64,000 bases of DNA from CAVTWD01 sp963738325 (GCA_963738325.1 CAVTWD010000002.1:186001-250000), one strand, 5' to 3'; counted from the stretch's first letter, positions 1 to 9,771 are shown. Notes: generated from the sequence alone by a model not told the origin. Program-made: numbers and translations.

Positions 1-255
1 TCGCTGCTGATCACGCCACAACGCTTCCCTCGCGCCGGCGGCCAGTCCCACCCCACCCCAGCCGCGGCGGCGAACCCGGAAGGCGCGACCACCATCCACC
101 TCGGCCCAGAGCAACCGGCCGGTGTTCCCGACGGCAACTGGATCCAGACGGTGCCGGGCAAGGGATGCTTCATCGTGCTCCGGCTGTACAGTCCGCTCCA
201 GCCGTTCTTCGACAAGTCGTTGCGCGCCGGCGAGGTCGAGCGGGCCAAGGGGTAG
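1..255 (+). CDS. DUF1214-family protein, C-terminal end (5' end outside window)
   Basis: The first 84 codons run in frame from base 1 to TAG at 253-255. They give the characteristic end of DUF1254/DUF1214 proteins: 'PQRFPRAGGQSHPTP', then 'GNWIQTVPGKG' and 'RLYSPLQPFFDKS'. The catalytic role of this family is not established. The N-terminal DUF1254 part and any signal peptide lie outside the window. The consensus Trp after 'VPGKG' is Cys here, a minor difference. The gene next to it on the right is decayed, so this may be the last intact gene of its group. Family assignment is from motif recognition only. Confidence 0.8.
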   Translation, partial: SLLITPQRFPRAGGQSHPTPAAAANPEGATTIHLGPEQPAGVPDGNWIQTVPGKGCFIVLRLYSPLQPFFDKSLRAGEVERAKG

Positions 256-281
256 CGGGCATTGCCCAGGAACGTGATCCG

Positions 282-780
282 GTGACACCTGAGTTCAGGG
301 AGAGAGGGCGCGCCGGCTGCGCAACGCCGTCGAGCCCGTGGCGGCCGGCGTGTACTTCGCGCCCGAGGCCCATGCGGCCTACCAGGCGCTCGCATTCGAC
401 GGCAGCTCCGCCAGTGCGGACGGCGTCGCCCGCCCGGAGCTGAAGTCCTACTTCACAAGTCGCGGCGCCTGCATGGGTCACGTGCCGGGCGAGGTGGTGG
501 CCGCAGCGTTCGCCTGCTTCAACCCCAAGGTCGTGGTGCCGGCGGCGGCGGCGGGGTGGCAGATCGTGGGCCGAGAGGCGATCCTCGAAGCCCGCGAGCA
601 AGGGGCGACCGGGGTGCTGCGACGGGTCCTGGGCGACGAGCCCGCCGGCCTCGCCCGGGTCACCGACCTGCTCCGGCAGCCGCCGCCACGCCGTGGGAGA
701 GCCACCCGGTCTACAGCGGGCTGCTGGTCGCTCAGGTTCCCCGACGACCCGATGGGGACCATGTTGCGCACGCCGTGCGG
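282..780 (+). pseudogene. Remnant of SCO6745-like protein (frameshifted)
   Basis: Translated fragments resemble the actinobacterial SCO6745 family (helical proteins of about 250-290 aa, function unknown). They include 'RRLRNAVEPVAAGVYFAPE', 'GYFxSRG'-like 'SYFTSRGACMGHVPGEVV', 'FNPKVV' and 'LLGDEPAGLARVTDLLR'. A plausible GTG start at 282 ('MTPEFRER') is in a different frame from the body that begins near 308, so one base is lost or gained there. A second frame change lies near 680, where the match continues as 'AAAATPWESHPVYSGLL'. Nothing of the last third is recognisable, because opposite-strand coding takes over. The damage is too heavy for a single sequencing slip, so I call it a remnant. 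Confidence 0.55.
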
Positions 781-1048
781 CGGCGGCGATGGCCACCGTC
801 CAAAGGCGACCACCATCTCCTCCATGCCGTACGCAGGCCATTCGACCACCAACTGGAAGTCGCCTCCGTCCGGAAGAGGTCACGCCCAGTACTCGGACAA
901 GGTCTCGCACACGGCGCCTCCGCCGCCCTGGCCCTCCAGGCCGTGCGTCGGTTCGGAATCGACCGCCTTCAGCGGATGCCAGTCGAGGTTTCCAGGTTCG
1001 TGGCCCGGCCTACCGTCGGGCCACACGAGCCCGACCCGCAGCGCCCTG
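735..1048 (-). pseudogene. Remnant of an actinobacterial hypothetical protein (frameshifted)
   Basis: On the minus strand, successive frames give 'VWPDGRPGHEPGNLDWHPL', 'GLEGQGGGGA', 'EYWA*PLPDGGDFQLVVEW', 'PAYGMEEMVVAF' and 'AIAAAARRA'. This is the layout of a small uncharacterised actinobacterial family with a Gly-rich stretch, a W-x-PLPxxGxFxxVxEWPA core and an Ala/Arg-rich end. A stop and at least two frame changes interrupt it. It meets the SCO6745-like remnant tail to tail, so two convergent genes appear to have eroded into each other here. The family match is from memory of similar proteins and no function is known. Confidence 0.45.
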
Positions 1049-1077
1049 CCGAGCCCGGCCGGAGCCTCGGCAGGGCG
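1042..1077 (+). terminator. Strong hairpin before the Thr-rich secreted protein
   Basis: Twelve perfect base pairs (CGCCCTGCCGAG with CTCGGCAGGGCG) close a 12-nt loop. The hairpin lies between the decayed genes and the start at 1131. There is no clear T-run on either side, so it could be an intrinsic terminator or an RNA-stabilising stem. Confidence 0.5.
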
Positions 1078-1130
1078 ATCCCCTCAGCGATGACAACAAC
1101 CTGGGCCGCTGGCCCTGGAAGGAGAGAGCG

Positions 1131-1797
1131 ATGCGCCGACCCCTATTCGCCCGAGCATCAGCGGGGGTGATCCTTCTCGCGGCGATTGTCGTCGTCGCGC
1201 TGGCGTTCACCGCGGGTGGTGGTCGTCCGCAGGAGATCGTCGCGGCTCAGGCACCGACGCTCCCGAGCCTTCCTCCACCAACCCCTGCCCCGGCTGTGGG
1301 CCATCGGGACTACCGGGAACGCGGAGGCGGCGTGGGCGTACCCCGAGAACTTCTGCCTGAAGAACAACGCACCGGCCGCGACGTACGCTGTTTTGTACGG
1401 CCTCGGTCGCCGGGCTCCGGGTCCCGCCACGTTCTTCGCGGAAGTCCAGGGCCACATCCGACAACTTGACACGCTTCAGCCCGGCCAGCGAGCGGTGGAG
1501 TTCCCTGCTCTCGAGCTGTCTCCTGGTCAGACATTCTTGCTCACGGTGTGGGCGACCACGAATGGACGGGCCACCGAGCAGCGCATCCTGTTCGGCAACG
1601 GCACCACGCAGCGCAACGCCACCCTGACCTGTGACTGCGAGCAGCAGGTGACGACGACAACCACGCCGATCAGCCCGACGAGCACGCCGCGCAGCACGAC
1701 GACGGTGCCCGGAGCGACGACGACGACCACGCCGATCAGCCCGACGAGCACGCCGCGCAGCACGACGACGGCGGGGACGCTGGTTCCAGCGCGGTAG
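1131..1797 (+). CDS. Secreted protein with Thr/Pro/Ser-rich repeat tail (one apparent frameshift)
   Basis: The ATG at 1131 follows a good ribosome site (GGAAGGAGAGAG). The N-terminus is a signal peptide or membrane anchor: 'MRRPLFAR' then a hydrophobic stretch of about 20 residues and a Pro-rich linker. Near 1280-1310 the reading frame must change once to continue into 'AAWAYPENFCLKNNAPA', a small globular part with three Cys. The C-terminus is two copies of a 22-residue block containing 'TTTTPISPTSTPRSTTT' (DNA period 66 bp, from about 1651). Such tails usually span the cell wall or carry glycans. The globular part matches no family I know. It is followed by a strong terminator, so it is probably monocistronic. 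Confidence 0.55.
1651..1772 (+). repeat. 66-bp tandem repeat, two copies, in the Thr-rich tail
   Basis: The block that starts CCACGCCGATCAGC at 1661 recurs at 1727. It encodes two near-identical Thr/Pro/Ser segments. Copy-number change here would lengthen or shorten the stalk in frame. Confidence 0.8.
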
Positions 1798-1892
1798 GCC
1801 ACCGGGCCCAGAACCATCCCGCCCGTCCGTTGCTAGGGACAAGTGGAGGCCATTGACCATACCGCTCGGGCCCACCATCATTCGAGGACACG

Positions 1893-1931
1893 CGAAACCC
1901 TCGGCCGACTGGGCGGTGGCCGAGGGTTTCG
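1893..1931. terminator. Perfect 14-bp hairpin terminator
   Basis: CGAAACCCTCGGCC at 1893-1906 pairs without mismatch with 1918-1931 around an 11-nt loop. The AAA and TTT sit in the stem. It lies between the end of the Thr-rich protein gene (+) and tRNA-Arg (-) and could stop transcription from both sides. Between it and the tRNA (1932-2172) I see no gene. Confidence 0.75.
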
Positions 1932-2172
1932 TCGGTCCACGTCGATGAACCGCCAGCCTGTGGAGCGTGGCTGCGGATCGTGGGTCGACCGGCTGGCTAC
2001 TGGGAAGGGCACCTTACCTGTCGACCCGTCGATTCGCCCCGCCACCTCTGTAAACCGGATGCTGGGCCCGCCACGAGGAACGGTCCATAGGCCTTACGAC
2101 CCAACCTGCGCCCGCGGACTTCGGGCTCGCGGCTCACGTGGCATGGCCAGCACGGTGCCGAAGTCGTTGGAG

Positions 2173-2247
2173 CGCCCCCGGCAGGACTCGAACCTGCGAC
2201 CCGCGGATTAGAAGTCCACCGCTCTTGTCCAGCTGAGCTACGGGGGC
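2173..2247 (-). tRNA. tRNA-Arg (anticodon TCT)
   Basis: Read on the minus strand, the seven-base acceptor stem GCCCCCG (2247-2241) pairs perfectly with CGGGGGC (2180-2174), with G as discriminator. The D arm contains 'GTAGCTCAGCTGGA'. The anticodon stem GTGGA/TCCGC holds the loop CTTCTAA, giving anticodon TCT, which reads AGA (and AGG by wobble). The T arm 'GCAGGTTCGAGTCCTGC' is canonical. CCA is not encoded at the 3' end, where GCTCC follows. Confidence 0.95.
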
Positions 2248-2368
2248 TGGTGACGACCGAGGCCCGAGAGACGACGGCCGGCGGGGCGATGCTACGTGCC
2301 CGCCGCGCCCAGCCGGACGAGGAGCCTGTTGAGTGATCGTCGTGCGACGGTAAGTGCTCAGCAGCCTC

Positions 2369-5300
2369 CTACGGCGGCGGAGGGGAGGAGCACGCTCTGC
2401 GGCTGAAGTCGGCGTAGCCCAGGATCGAACCATTGCTGGCCACTCCCACGATGCGACCGGAGCCGTCGGTGGCGAGCACCCGCACCTGATACGTGCTGTC
2501 GCAGGCGTTCGCGGGAATGCTCAGCCCGACGGCCGCGCCGTCGAGCACGGCCGCGCCCGCCTTGCCCGGCACGGCGACATGGGTGGTCTCTCCCGCCTGC
2601 CCGAAGTTGTCACCGCCGTCGAGCCGGTCTCCGTTCGGGTTGGTGGAGTTGTTGACGAAGGTGTTGGTCGGGCCGAAGTTGCCGGTGAAGAACAACGCCG
2701 AGGCGAAGTTCACTGTTGGCCGCGAGAACTCGATGATGGCGTTCTTGGCGCCCTGCACCGAGCTCACGTCATAGGTGACCGCGAACAGGGAGGAGCCGCC
2801 GGGCTCGGTGTCAGCGGCGTCGTAGAAGAGCGGCGCGGCGCCGTTGAGGGCCGAGGCGGCCGCTTGGAGCTTGGGAGTGGCCGGCAGCTGATAACGGTTC
2901 GGCGCGTGACCGCAACGGCAGGAAGAAGCTCGTGCTGTCGGCGATCTCGGCGCCCTCTTGTCCCGCGCAAGGACGATGCCGTACGTGCCCACCCCGTGCG
3001 GGAAGTCGAGCCGCCGAGAGGGTGACCACACCGGCCAGACCTTTGAGAGTCCGCTTGAAACCGGGCCGTCGAGTCGTTGACGGGGAAGGCCTGGGGCACG
3101 GCGCGGTCGATGTCGGTGACGATGAGGACACCGCCGTCGGCCAATCCGCCGTTGCCGTCACGGAGCCCGAGCAGGTTGTAGAACATGTGGACCAGTCCGC
3201 CGCTGAACACAGGGACGAACGCCGGGGGCACCGCGTGGGTGTAGGTCGGGTTGGCCTGGCCCTTGAACGTGACGTTGGTGGAGATCGAGGCGGAGGCAGC
3301 CTCGGGCCGTCACGTCACCACCCGGTCGGTCGGCCGAGGTGACCGGCGCGCCCAGCAGCGTGAAGATCTCGATCGGCAGCAAGCGGAGGTAGGGCAGGCA
3401 GCGTTGAACAGGGCGGCCGGCACCTGACCGAGTGGGTGCCCAGCATGAGGGTCCATTGGTAACGCGTGCCCGGACGGCACGAACATGGGTCGACGCCAAA
3501 CGTGATCGGCGCGAAGAGGTTGTCGCCCGTCGACCCGACGGTCTCGTTCGTGCGGCTCGACGGCGCGAGCAGACCCTGGCTCAGATCGATGGTCGTGGTC
3601 CCCGCCACCGGGTCCTGGATCGTGTCGCTCCAGAAGCTGCTGCGGAAGTCGGTGAAGGTCAGCACCGCCTTGCGCTCGGCCACGGTCATCCGCGCGAAGG
3701 AGGGCGTCCCGCCGACGTGGGCTCGGTCGAAGAGGGCCTGGACAGCGGCGGTGAGGTCGACGGCCGGGCCGATGTTCGCCTTGCTGAGGTCGAAGGCGGG
3801 GGTGACATTCGGGCGGCCGGTGGCGACGAGGAGGCTGCGCACGTCACGGGCGCTCAAGGGGAGGTGCAGCAAGCGGGCGGCCTGGCGCGCCACGGCCGCG
3901 GCGCCGGCGATCTCGGGCGCGGACGCCGACGAACCACCGAGCAGGCGCGGGAAGGTGGCCACCGGGTTGATCGGCGCCCCGTTCTGCTCCACCTGTGCGA
4001 GGAACAACACGTCGTCACCAGGGGCGCTGATGGTCACCCGTGAGCCGCTCCCGGTGTGGAAGTTCTGCTGCCCGGTCCACCTGGTCTCGGTCGTGTGCTG
4101 GTCATGGCTCGCGCTCGGCGGGACGAGGAAGTTCCAAGGGGCGTTGTTGTAGACGTCGTTCAGGGTGTTGGCGCCGGCGTCGTCGGCGCCGCTGTCGATG
4201 ACGAACTGCGGTTCGACCGTGAGGCCGTAGCTGTAGCTCGGGTCGGCCCAGAGGTCGGGGTCGTTGATGTCGGTGACGAGGCCCGGGGCGGTCGTGGTCT
4301 GGGTGGGACCGGTCAGCCCGTTCGGGTTCATCGCCACCTGCGTGGCCGTCTGCCCATCCCCGGCCGAGATGGACACGAAGATGTCGCCGCCGTTGACGAG
4401 AGTGGTCACGACATCGTGGATGATCTTGTTCTGCTCGAAGAAGTAGTCGCTGAATCCTCCGATGCTGAAGCCGCTACCGATGGAGGCGGTGATCACGTCG
4501 GCGGGAGGCATTGAGAGAAGGCCGCGCCGAGGAAGGCGGAAATGAAGTTCGCGGTGGTGTTGGCGACGGGGTTGATGAGGCGGAAGGACGCGCCAAAGGC
4601 CTCGCCCAGGATCTCGGCGAGCGGTGAAGGCGCCGGGTTCACGATGCTGGGGTCGCCTACCGGAGGCGGCGCCATCACGCTGAAATCGAGCATGACCTGG
4701 AGCAGGTCTCCTTGGTTGCCCTGCGTCGTTCCCGCCGGATCGAGCACGACATCGCATGCCGGCGGGCCGGTCGGGCTACTCGACAGCCACACCGCGATCT
4801 TCGGGTAGCCCGCCTGCTCGAGGTAGCGCTGCCCACCCTCGAGCACCGTGCTCGTATTGTCGATGTTGCCCAAGGAGATGTTGGTGACGACCTCACCCTG
4901 ACCGGGCTCTTGTCCGAACTGCTGTGCGATCATCGCCGCCGCTCCCGTGACGTCGTCGCTGGCGGCGTCGAGGTACGACTGACCGTCGCTGCGGTACGCG
5001 GCATTCCCCGGCAGCTTCGCCGCGGTCGGCGAACCGGTGGCCGGGCCCGCCCGCGAGCGTCTGCTTGGCCCGCTCCACCGCCGCGAGGGCCTCTTCGACC
5101 TGGCTCACCGACAGCTTGGCATCGTCGGGCGGAGGCCTCGGGATGATGAAGTCGGGCATGGCCGCGCTGACGAGCGGCGATTGGCCAAGCACGTTCGCGG
5201 CCGAGCCCGGGTTCACCGACGGGGGTTGAAGTGGACTTCGTAGACCTGCGTGAGATCGGTGACGTCGGCACGGGTCAGGCCTCGGCCCTCGCCCGGGCCG

Positions 5301-5620
5301 CCGCCAGCCGGCCGGTCGGCAGGTTGGCGAAGAGTGGGTCACGCTCGTGGCGCCGATCGCCGTCAGGGTGCGGTTGAACGAGGCGAGGTCCGCCTCGCGG
5401 CGCTGCCCGTGGACGAAGGAGTGACGCGGCTGCCGTTCGAGACGACCGGCATCGGAAGGCCACGAGCGCCTCCCGGGTCTCGCCACCGATGCCGGCAGCT
5501 TCGGGTAGAGCCGGGGTCTGGCCCGGGGCCGGCGCGGCGGCTGCGGTGGCCGCGCCCCCGACGGCGAGGGAGACGAGGCCCAGCGAGACGGCGGCCGCCA
5601 GAGCCAGCCGACGCGCGCAT
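2369..5620 (-). pseudogene. Secreted subtilase-superfamily (S8/S53) peptidase, many frameshifts
   Basis: Pieces of one protein of about 1080 residues can be followed along the minus strand through at least six frame changes. In order they are: a signal peptide ('RRLALAAAVSLGLVSLAVGG', apparent start ATG at 5620); a prodomain-like region; 'QVEEALAAVERAKQTLAGG'; a long well-preserved stretch (about 4930-3430) with 'GGDIFVSISAGDGQTAT' and the serine motif 'GGSSASAPEIAGAAAV'; then a beta-rich C-terminal part ending at TAG 2369. The serine motif fits both S8 subtilisins and S53 sedolisins. The 'SxSAGDG' element resembles the S53 oxyanion-Asp region. The secreted product would degrade proteins outside the cell. 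Either the gene is decaying or this stretch has unusually poor sequence. It is downstream of thpR on the same strand. Confidence 0.6.
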
Positions 5621-5756
5621 CGGACCCCACCGCGACCTGTGACCCGAGGTGCCCGACCCGATGGCTACGGAGCGTGAACGTACCTGGCCTGCTCGAAACC
5701 GATCGACGGCCGCACTGGGTGGCCACCGCGAACGGCACGCCGAGGAGCCGTCGCGG

Positions 5757-6523
5757 TCATGGCTCCCCCGCGGCACGGCGTGACCGTCGCCGCCATCTCG
5801 ACGGCGGCGCGGCGTGAAGGCCGCTAGCTCCCCGCGGCGCCGGCGCAGCAGCTCGGCCAGGCCGGCTCGCGTCGGCCGGCGCCAGCCACACTTCGACCGG
5901 TTCCCGGTTGGCGTTGGCGGCCTCGACATAGACCTTGCCGTCCTGGCGACCCACCGTGAGGCTGTCGCCGGCGTCGTTCTCCACCACGCCGACGAGATCG
6001 AGCTCGTCGTGCTCCACGACCACCGACGGTAGTGCCGGCGCCAGCGCCACCGTCGCCCGCGTCGTGTACTGGGCGCCGGAGCGGGCGAGGCGGCTCTCGA
6101 TGAGCGAGAGGCGGCGCACGGTCCATTCGGCCGCGAGCACCACCCTGGGCACCGCGACGCGCTCCCCAGCCGCGCCAAGGTGATGTGGCCCCGGAAGGGC
6201 CGCGGCTCCGGCGGCTTGCCGATGCCCGCGGTGGCGCGCCCGACGGCGGCCGCCAACGACTCGAGCCCGGTCACCGGGAGCACGAACACCCCCCGTCCCA
6301 ACCGGCGAGCGCGGGGGCCGGCCACGACGCTGCACTCCGGCGCGGAGACGGTGGCGAGGGTGGCGCGGGCCTCGTCCACGTCCACCTCGCCGAGGAACCG
6401 CAGCGTGACGTGCCACTGATCCCGCCGCGTCCATCGCAGCCCCGGCCGCTCGGTCCGAGGCAACGCCGCCAACTGGTCGAGCAGCCTGGTCGGCGGCCAC
6501 ACGGCCACGAACAGACGAGCCAT
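5757..6523 (-). CDS. thpR: RNA 2',3'-cyclic phosphodiesterase ThpR (2H family), frameshifted, with C-terminal extension
   Basis: The start ATG at 6523 overlaps the cinA stop (ATGA), which implies translational coupling. The N-terminus 'MARLFVAVWPP' and the two HxT motifs 'HVTLRFLG' and 'HITLARLG' identify a 2H phosphoesterase that opens 2',3'-cyclic phosphate on RNA ends. A one-base frame change right after 'HITLARLG' (near 6165) is needed to reach the typical end 'EWTVRRLSLIESRLARSGAQY'. Beyond the usual end, about 60 residues continue ('LVGVVENDAGDSLTVGRQDG', 'ANREPVEVWLAPADAS'), which I do not recognise. Another frame change near 5875 leaves the true stop uncertain. The cinA-thpR pair is common in actinobacteria. 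Confidence 0.75.
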
Positions 6524-7767
6524 CATCCTGCGGCGAGGAGCCGGCGCCGCAAGAGGTCGAGGCTGCTGATCACCGAGAACTGCCGCATCTGCTCCCGGGT
6601 GCCGGGCAGGCGCAGCGAGACGGTCTCGACCCCCTCACCGAGGGCCAGCCCGACGTGGAGCGTGCCGACCGGCTGCCCTTCCTGTTCGGCGGGGCCGGCC
6701 ACGCCGGTGAGCCCCAAGCCCACGTCCGCGCCGAGCACGGCGCGAGCCCCTTCCGCCATCTGCGCCGCGGCTTGGGCGGTGACGACCGGGCCGGCGGCGA
6801 CACCGAGAAGGTCGTACTTGACCTCGCTCGCATAGCTCACGATCGAGCCTCGCAACACGTCACTCGCGCCCGCGATGGCGGTGAGGCGCGCCGCAACGAG
6901 GCCACCGGTGACCGACTCGGCGAGACCGAGGGACAGGCCACGCGAGCGCAACAGCTCGAGCACCACCGACTCCATCGTGTCCTCGTCGACACCGAAGACG
7001 AGGATGCCGAGCTCGGCCCGGATGGCCGTCTCCTCGTCGTCGAGGAGGGCGCCCGCGGTCTCGGTCGTCGTGGCTTTGGCAGTGAGGCGGATCTTGAGGC
7101 CGTCCCACCCGCTGGCGAGGAAGGCGAGCGTCGGGTTCCCCGATCCATCGAGCCGTTCGATCATCGGCGCCAACCGCTCGTACAGGCCGCTCTCGCTCTC
7201 GCCCCAAGTGCGCAGGACGCGGCTGGCGATCACGGCGCGATCACCCGATCGCCGCCGCAGGTCGCGCAGGACGGCCCGCTCGAGCATGTCGTGGAGCTCG
7301 TGGGGCACGCCGGGCGTGGCGTAGATCACCTTCTCCCCCACCGGGCAGATCAGCCCGGGTGCGGTGCCCCGCGTCTGGGGAATGACCGTGGCCCCGTCGG
7401 GCACCAACGCTTGGCGCAGGTTGTTCTCGGGCATGCGACGACCACGGCTGGCGAACATCTGGCGGATCACGTCGGCGACGCTCTCGTCGAAGCGCAGCGA
7501 GACGTGCATCACGGCGGCGATCGCCTCACGGGTGATGTCGTCGTGGGTGGGGCCGAGCCCGCCGCACACGATCACCGCGTCGGCTCGATCGAGCGCCAAC
7601 TGCAACTCCTCGACGATGCGCCCGAGGTTGTCGCCCACCTTCACCTGGCGCAACGAGTCGATGCCGTTCAACGCCAACTGCTCGCCGATGTGGGCGGAGT
7701 TCGTGTCGACGATCTGGCCGAGGAGGAGTTCGGTACCGACGGCGACGACGTCGCAGCGGAGACTCAT
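6523..7767 (-). CDS. cinA: CinA family nicotinamide-nucleotide amidohydrolase / ADP-ribose pyrophosphatase-like protein
   Basis: This is an intact 414-residue protein. Residues 1-170 form the MoCF-like COG1058 domain ('VAVGTELLLGQIVDTNS', 'CGGLGPTHDDITREA'). Residues from about 260 onward form the CinA amidohydrolase domain ('LGLAESVTGGLVAARLT', 'GLTGVAGPAEQEGQPVGT'), which deamidates nicotinamide mononucleotide in the pyridine-nucleotide salvage cycle. Length and domain order are normal. In many actinobacteria pgsA directly precedes cinA. Here about 8.6 kb of other genes separate the two, which marks an insertion point. Confidence 0.93.
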   Translation of the reverse strand: MSLRCDVVAVGTELLLGQIVDTNSAHIGEQLALNGIDSLRQVKVGDNLGRIVEELQLALDRADAVIVCGGLGPTHDDITREAIAAVMHVSLRFDESVADVIRQMFASRGRRMPENNLRQALVPDGATVIPQTRGTAPGLICPVGEKVIYATPGVPHELHDMLERAVLRDLRRRSGDRAVIASRVLRTWGESESGLYERLAPMIERLDGSGNPTLAFLASGWDGLKIRLTAKATTTETAGALLDDEETAIRAELGILVFGVDEDTMESVVLELLRSRGLSLGLAESVTGGLVAARLTAIAGASDVLRGSIVSYASEVKYDLLGVAAGPVVTAQAAAQMAEGARAVLGADVGLGLTGVAGPAEQEGQPVGTLHVGLALGEGVETVSLRLPGTREQMRQFSVISSLDLLRRRLLAAG

Positions 7768-7817
7768 GGCGCCATCTTGGTCCAGCGGGTCCAGCCGTCG
7801 CGCGACGACTGCTCGGG

Positions 7818-9005
7818 CTACGACACGTTCTCGACGACCACGGCGATGCCCTGGCCGACGCCGATGCACATGGTCGCCAAGCCCCACCGGCCACCCGTGC
7901 GTCGCAGGTGATGGACGAGCGTGGTGAGGATCCTCGCGCCACTGCAGCCGAGCGGATGGCCGATGGCGATCGCGCCGCCTTGGGGGTTGACGAGGACGGG
8001 ATCGAGCTCGGGCCACTCGGCCAGGCACGCCAGGCTCTGGGCCGCGAACGCCTCGTTGAGCTCGACCGCGGCGAGGTCGTCCCAGCCGATGCCGGCGCGC
8101 GCCAGCGCGGTGCGGGCGGCGCTGACCGGCCCGATGCCGTACAGATGAGGCTCCACCCCGGCGGCGGCACGCGCCGCCACCCTCGCCATGGGCGGCGCGC
8201 CGGTCCGACTCAGCCCGGCCTCGGACGCGAGCAGGACGGCGGCGGCGCCGTCGTTGAGCGGCGACGCGTTGCCGGCGGTGACGGTTCCTCCCGCCCGGAA
8301 CGCGGGGCGGAGGGCAGCGAGCCGGTCGAGCGAGGTGTCGGCACGAATGCCCTCGTCGCGATCGAGGTCGACGCCCTCGACGGGGACGACCTCGGCGGCG
8401 AAGTGGGCGGCCTCCCAGGCCCGATGCGCATTCACGTGCGAGGCGAGGGCGAAGGCGTCTTGCGCCTCGCGGGTCAGGGAGTACTTGTCGGCGAGCACCT
8501 CGGCACCCTCGCCGAGGGAGATCGTCTACTCGGCCGGCATCCGGGGGTTCACCATGCGCCAGCCGAGCGCGCTGTTCCACAGCTGCTCGTGGGTGGCCGG
8601 GTAGCCGGTGGCCGGCTTCAGCAAGATCCACGGCGCGCGGGTCATGCTCTCGACCCCTCCCGCCACGACAACGTCGGCCTCGCCGACCGCGACGGCCCTC
8701 GAGGCGTCGGCCACCGCCTCGAGTCCCGAGCCGCACAAGCGGTTCACGGTCGCACCCGGCACCGTGGTGGGAAGGCCGGCGAGGAGGGCGGCCATGCGGG
8801 CGACGTTCCGGTTGTCCTCCCCCGCCCCATTGGCGTCACCGAGGTACACCTCATCCACATCGGCGGGGTCGAGCTCGGAATGTCGGGCCATGAGCGCGGC
8901 CACCACGCCGGCCGCCAGGTCGCCCGGGCGGACACCGGCGAGCGCCCCACCATGACGCCCGACCGGTGTCCGGACGGCGTCGACGATGTACGCGTCAACG
9001 GTCAC
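7818..9005 (-). pseudogene. Acetyl-CoA acyltransferase (thiolase, PcaF/FadA type) with in-frame TAG
   Basis: Read through one amber codon, this is a complete 395-residue thiolase that starts at GTG 9005 ('VTVDAYIVDAVRTPVGRHGG'). The active-site Cys lies in 'NRLCGSGLEAV', the His in 'AIAIGHPLGCSGAR' and the second Cys in 'CIGVGQGIA'. The TAG at 8526-8528 stands in 'MNPRMPAE*TISLGEGAE'-like context, where thiolases have Trp, so TGG to TAG would explain it. The frame is the same on both sides. In the context of maleylacetate reductase and CoA-transferase genes it would cleave 3-oxoadipyl-CoA to succinyl-CoA and acetyl-CoA. Either a point mutation or one wrong base accounts for the stop. Confidence 0.8.
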
Positions 9006-9033
9006 GGGTGGCCTCCTCGAACTCGGGGCCACG

Positions 9034-9771
9034 TCACGGGTCGTCACCGCCGTCGAAACCCATCCCGAAGTACGCCGTCCCGAGCAGCTCACGGTCCACG
9101 GTGGCCGCGTCGGCGTGCAAAGACACCTCCCCATCGAGCAAGCAGTAGACGGGGGTGGCAGCCCGCAGCGCCTGGTTGACGTCGTGCTCGGCCAGCAGGA
9201 TCGCGGTGCCGGCGGCCGCGACCCTCCCGATGGCGTCGTAGAGCTCGTGGGCCTCGTCGGCGGCGAGACCGAGGGAGATCTCGTCGACGAGCAGCAGCCG
9301 TGGGTTGGCCATCAACGCCCGTCCGATGGCCAGCGCCTGCTGCTCGCCGCCGGACAGGCGATCGGCGGGGCGAGACGCGAGGTGAGCGAGAACGGGGAAG
9401 GCGCCGTACACCGTGATCTTGGTCCACGACCCGTCACGCTGCAGCCGGCCGCCGACCTCGAGGTTCTCGTCGACCGACAGGCTCGGGAAGACGCGCCGCT
9501 CTCGAGGCACGAGGGAGATGCCGAGCTCGACGCGACGATGCGTCGGTATGTCGGCGAGGTCCTCCCCGGCGAAGAGGATCGCACCTGCGCTCAGCGGGAC
9601 GAGCCCCATGATGACCTCGAGGAGGGTGGACTTCCCGGCACCTCTCCCTCCCACGACGGCGACCATCTCTCCCGCCTCGACCTGGAGGGCCAACCCGAAC
9701 AGCGCTTGGCAGCCCGCGTAGCCGGCCTCGAGCCCCTCGACTTGAAGCAACGGCTCACCGGCGAGGCTCAC
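9034..9771 (-). CDS. LivF-type ABC transporter ATP-binding protein
   Basis: This is a 245-residue ATPase. It has Walker A 'GGRGAGKST', signature 'LSGGEQQALAIGRAL', Walker B 'LLLVDEISLGL' and the switch His in 'LLAEHD'. Size and sequence fit the LivF branch of branched-chain amino acid/amide/aromatic acid importers. GTG 9771 overlaps the stop of the reductase gene upstream (GTGA), so it is translated as part of the aromatic operon. No LivG, LivH, LivM or binding protein is nearby. It must pair with subunits encoded elsewhere, or the transporter cassette has been lost. A role in aromatic acid uptake is inferred from context only. Confidence 0.85.
   Translation of the reverse strand: MSLAGEPLLQVEGLEAGYAGCQALFGLALQVEAGEMVAVVGGRGAGKSTLLEVIMGLVPLSAGAILFAGEDLADIPTHRRVELGISLVPRERRVFPSLSVDENLEVGGRLQRDGSWTKITVYGAFPVLAHLASRPADRLSGGEQQALAIGRALMANPRLLLVDEISLGLAADEAHELYDAIGRVAAAGTAILLAEHDVNQALRAATPVYCLLDGEVSLHADAATVDRELLGTAYFGMGFDGGDDP

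Noticed and set aside
1651..1772. Possible CRISPR or non-coding satellite
   Set aside because: Two copies only, in frame and coding for a Thr/Pro/Ser stalk.
8526..8528. Programmed stop-codon readthrough or pyrrolysine at the thiolase TAG
   Set aside because: The residue expected is Trp, no recoding stem is apparent, and point mutation or base error is simpler. It is kept as a finding without this claim.
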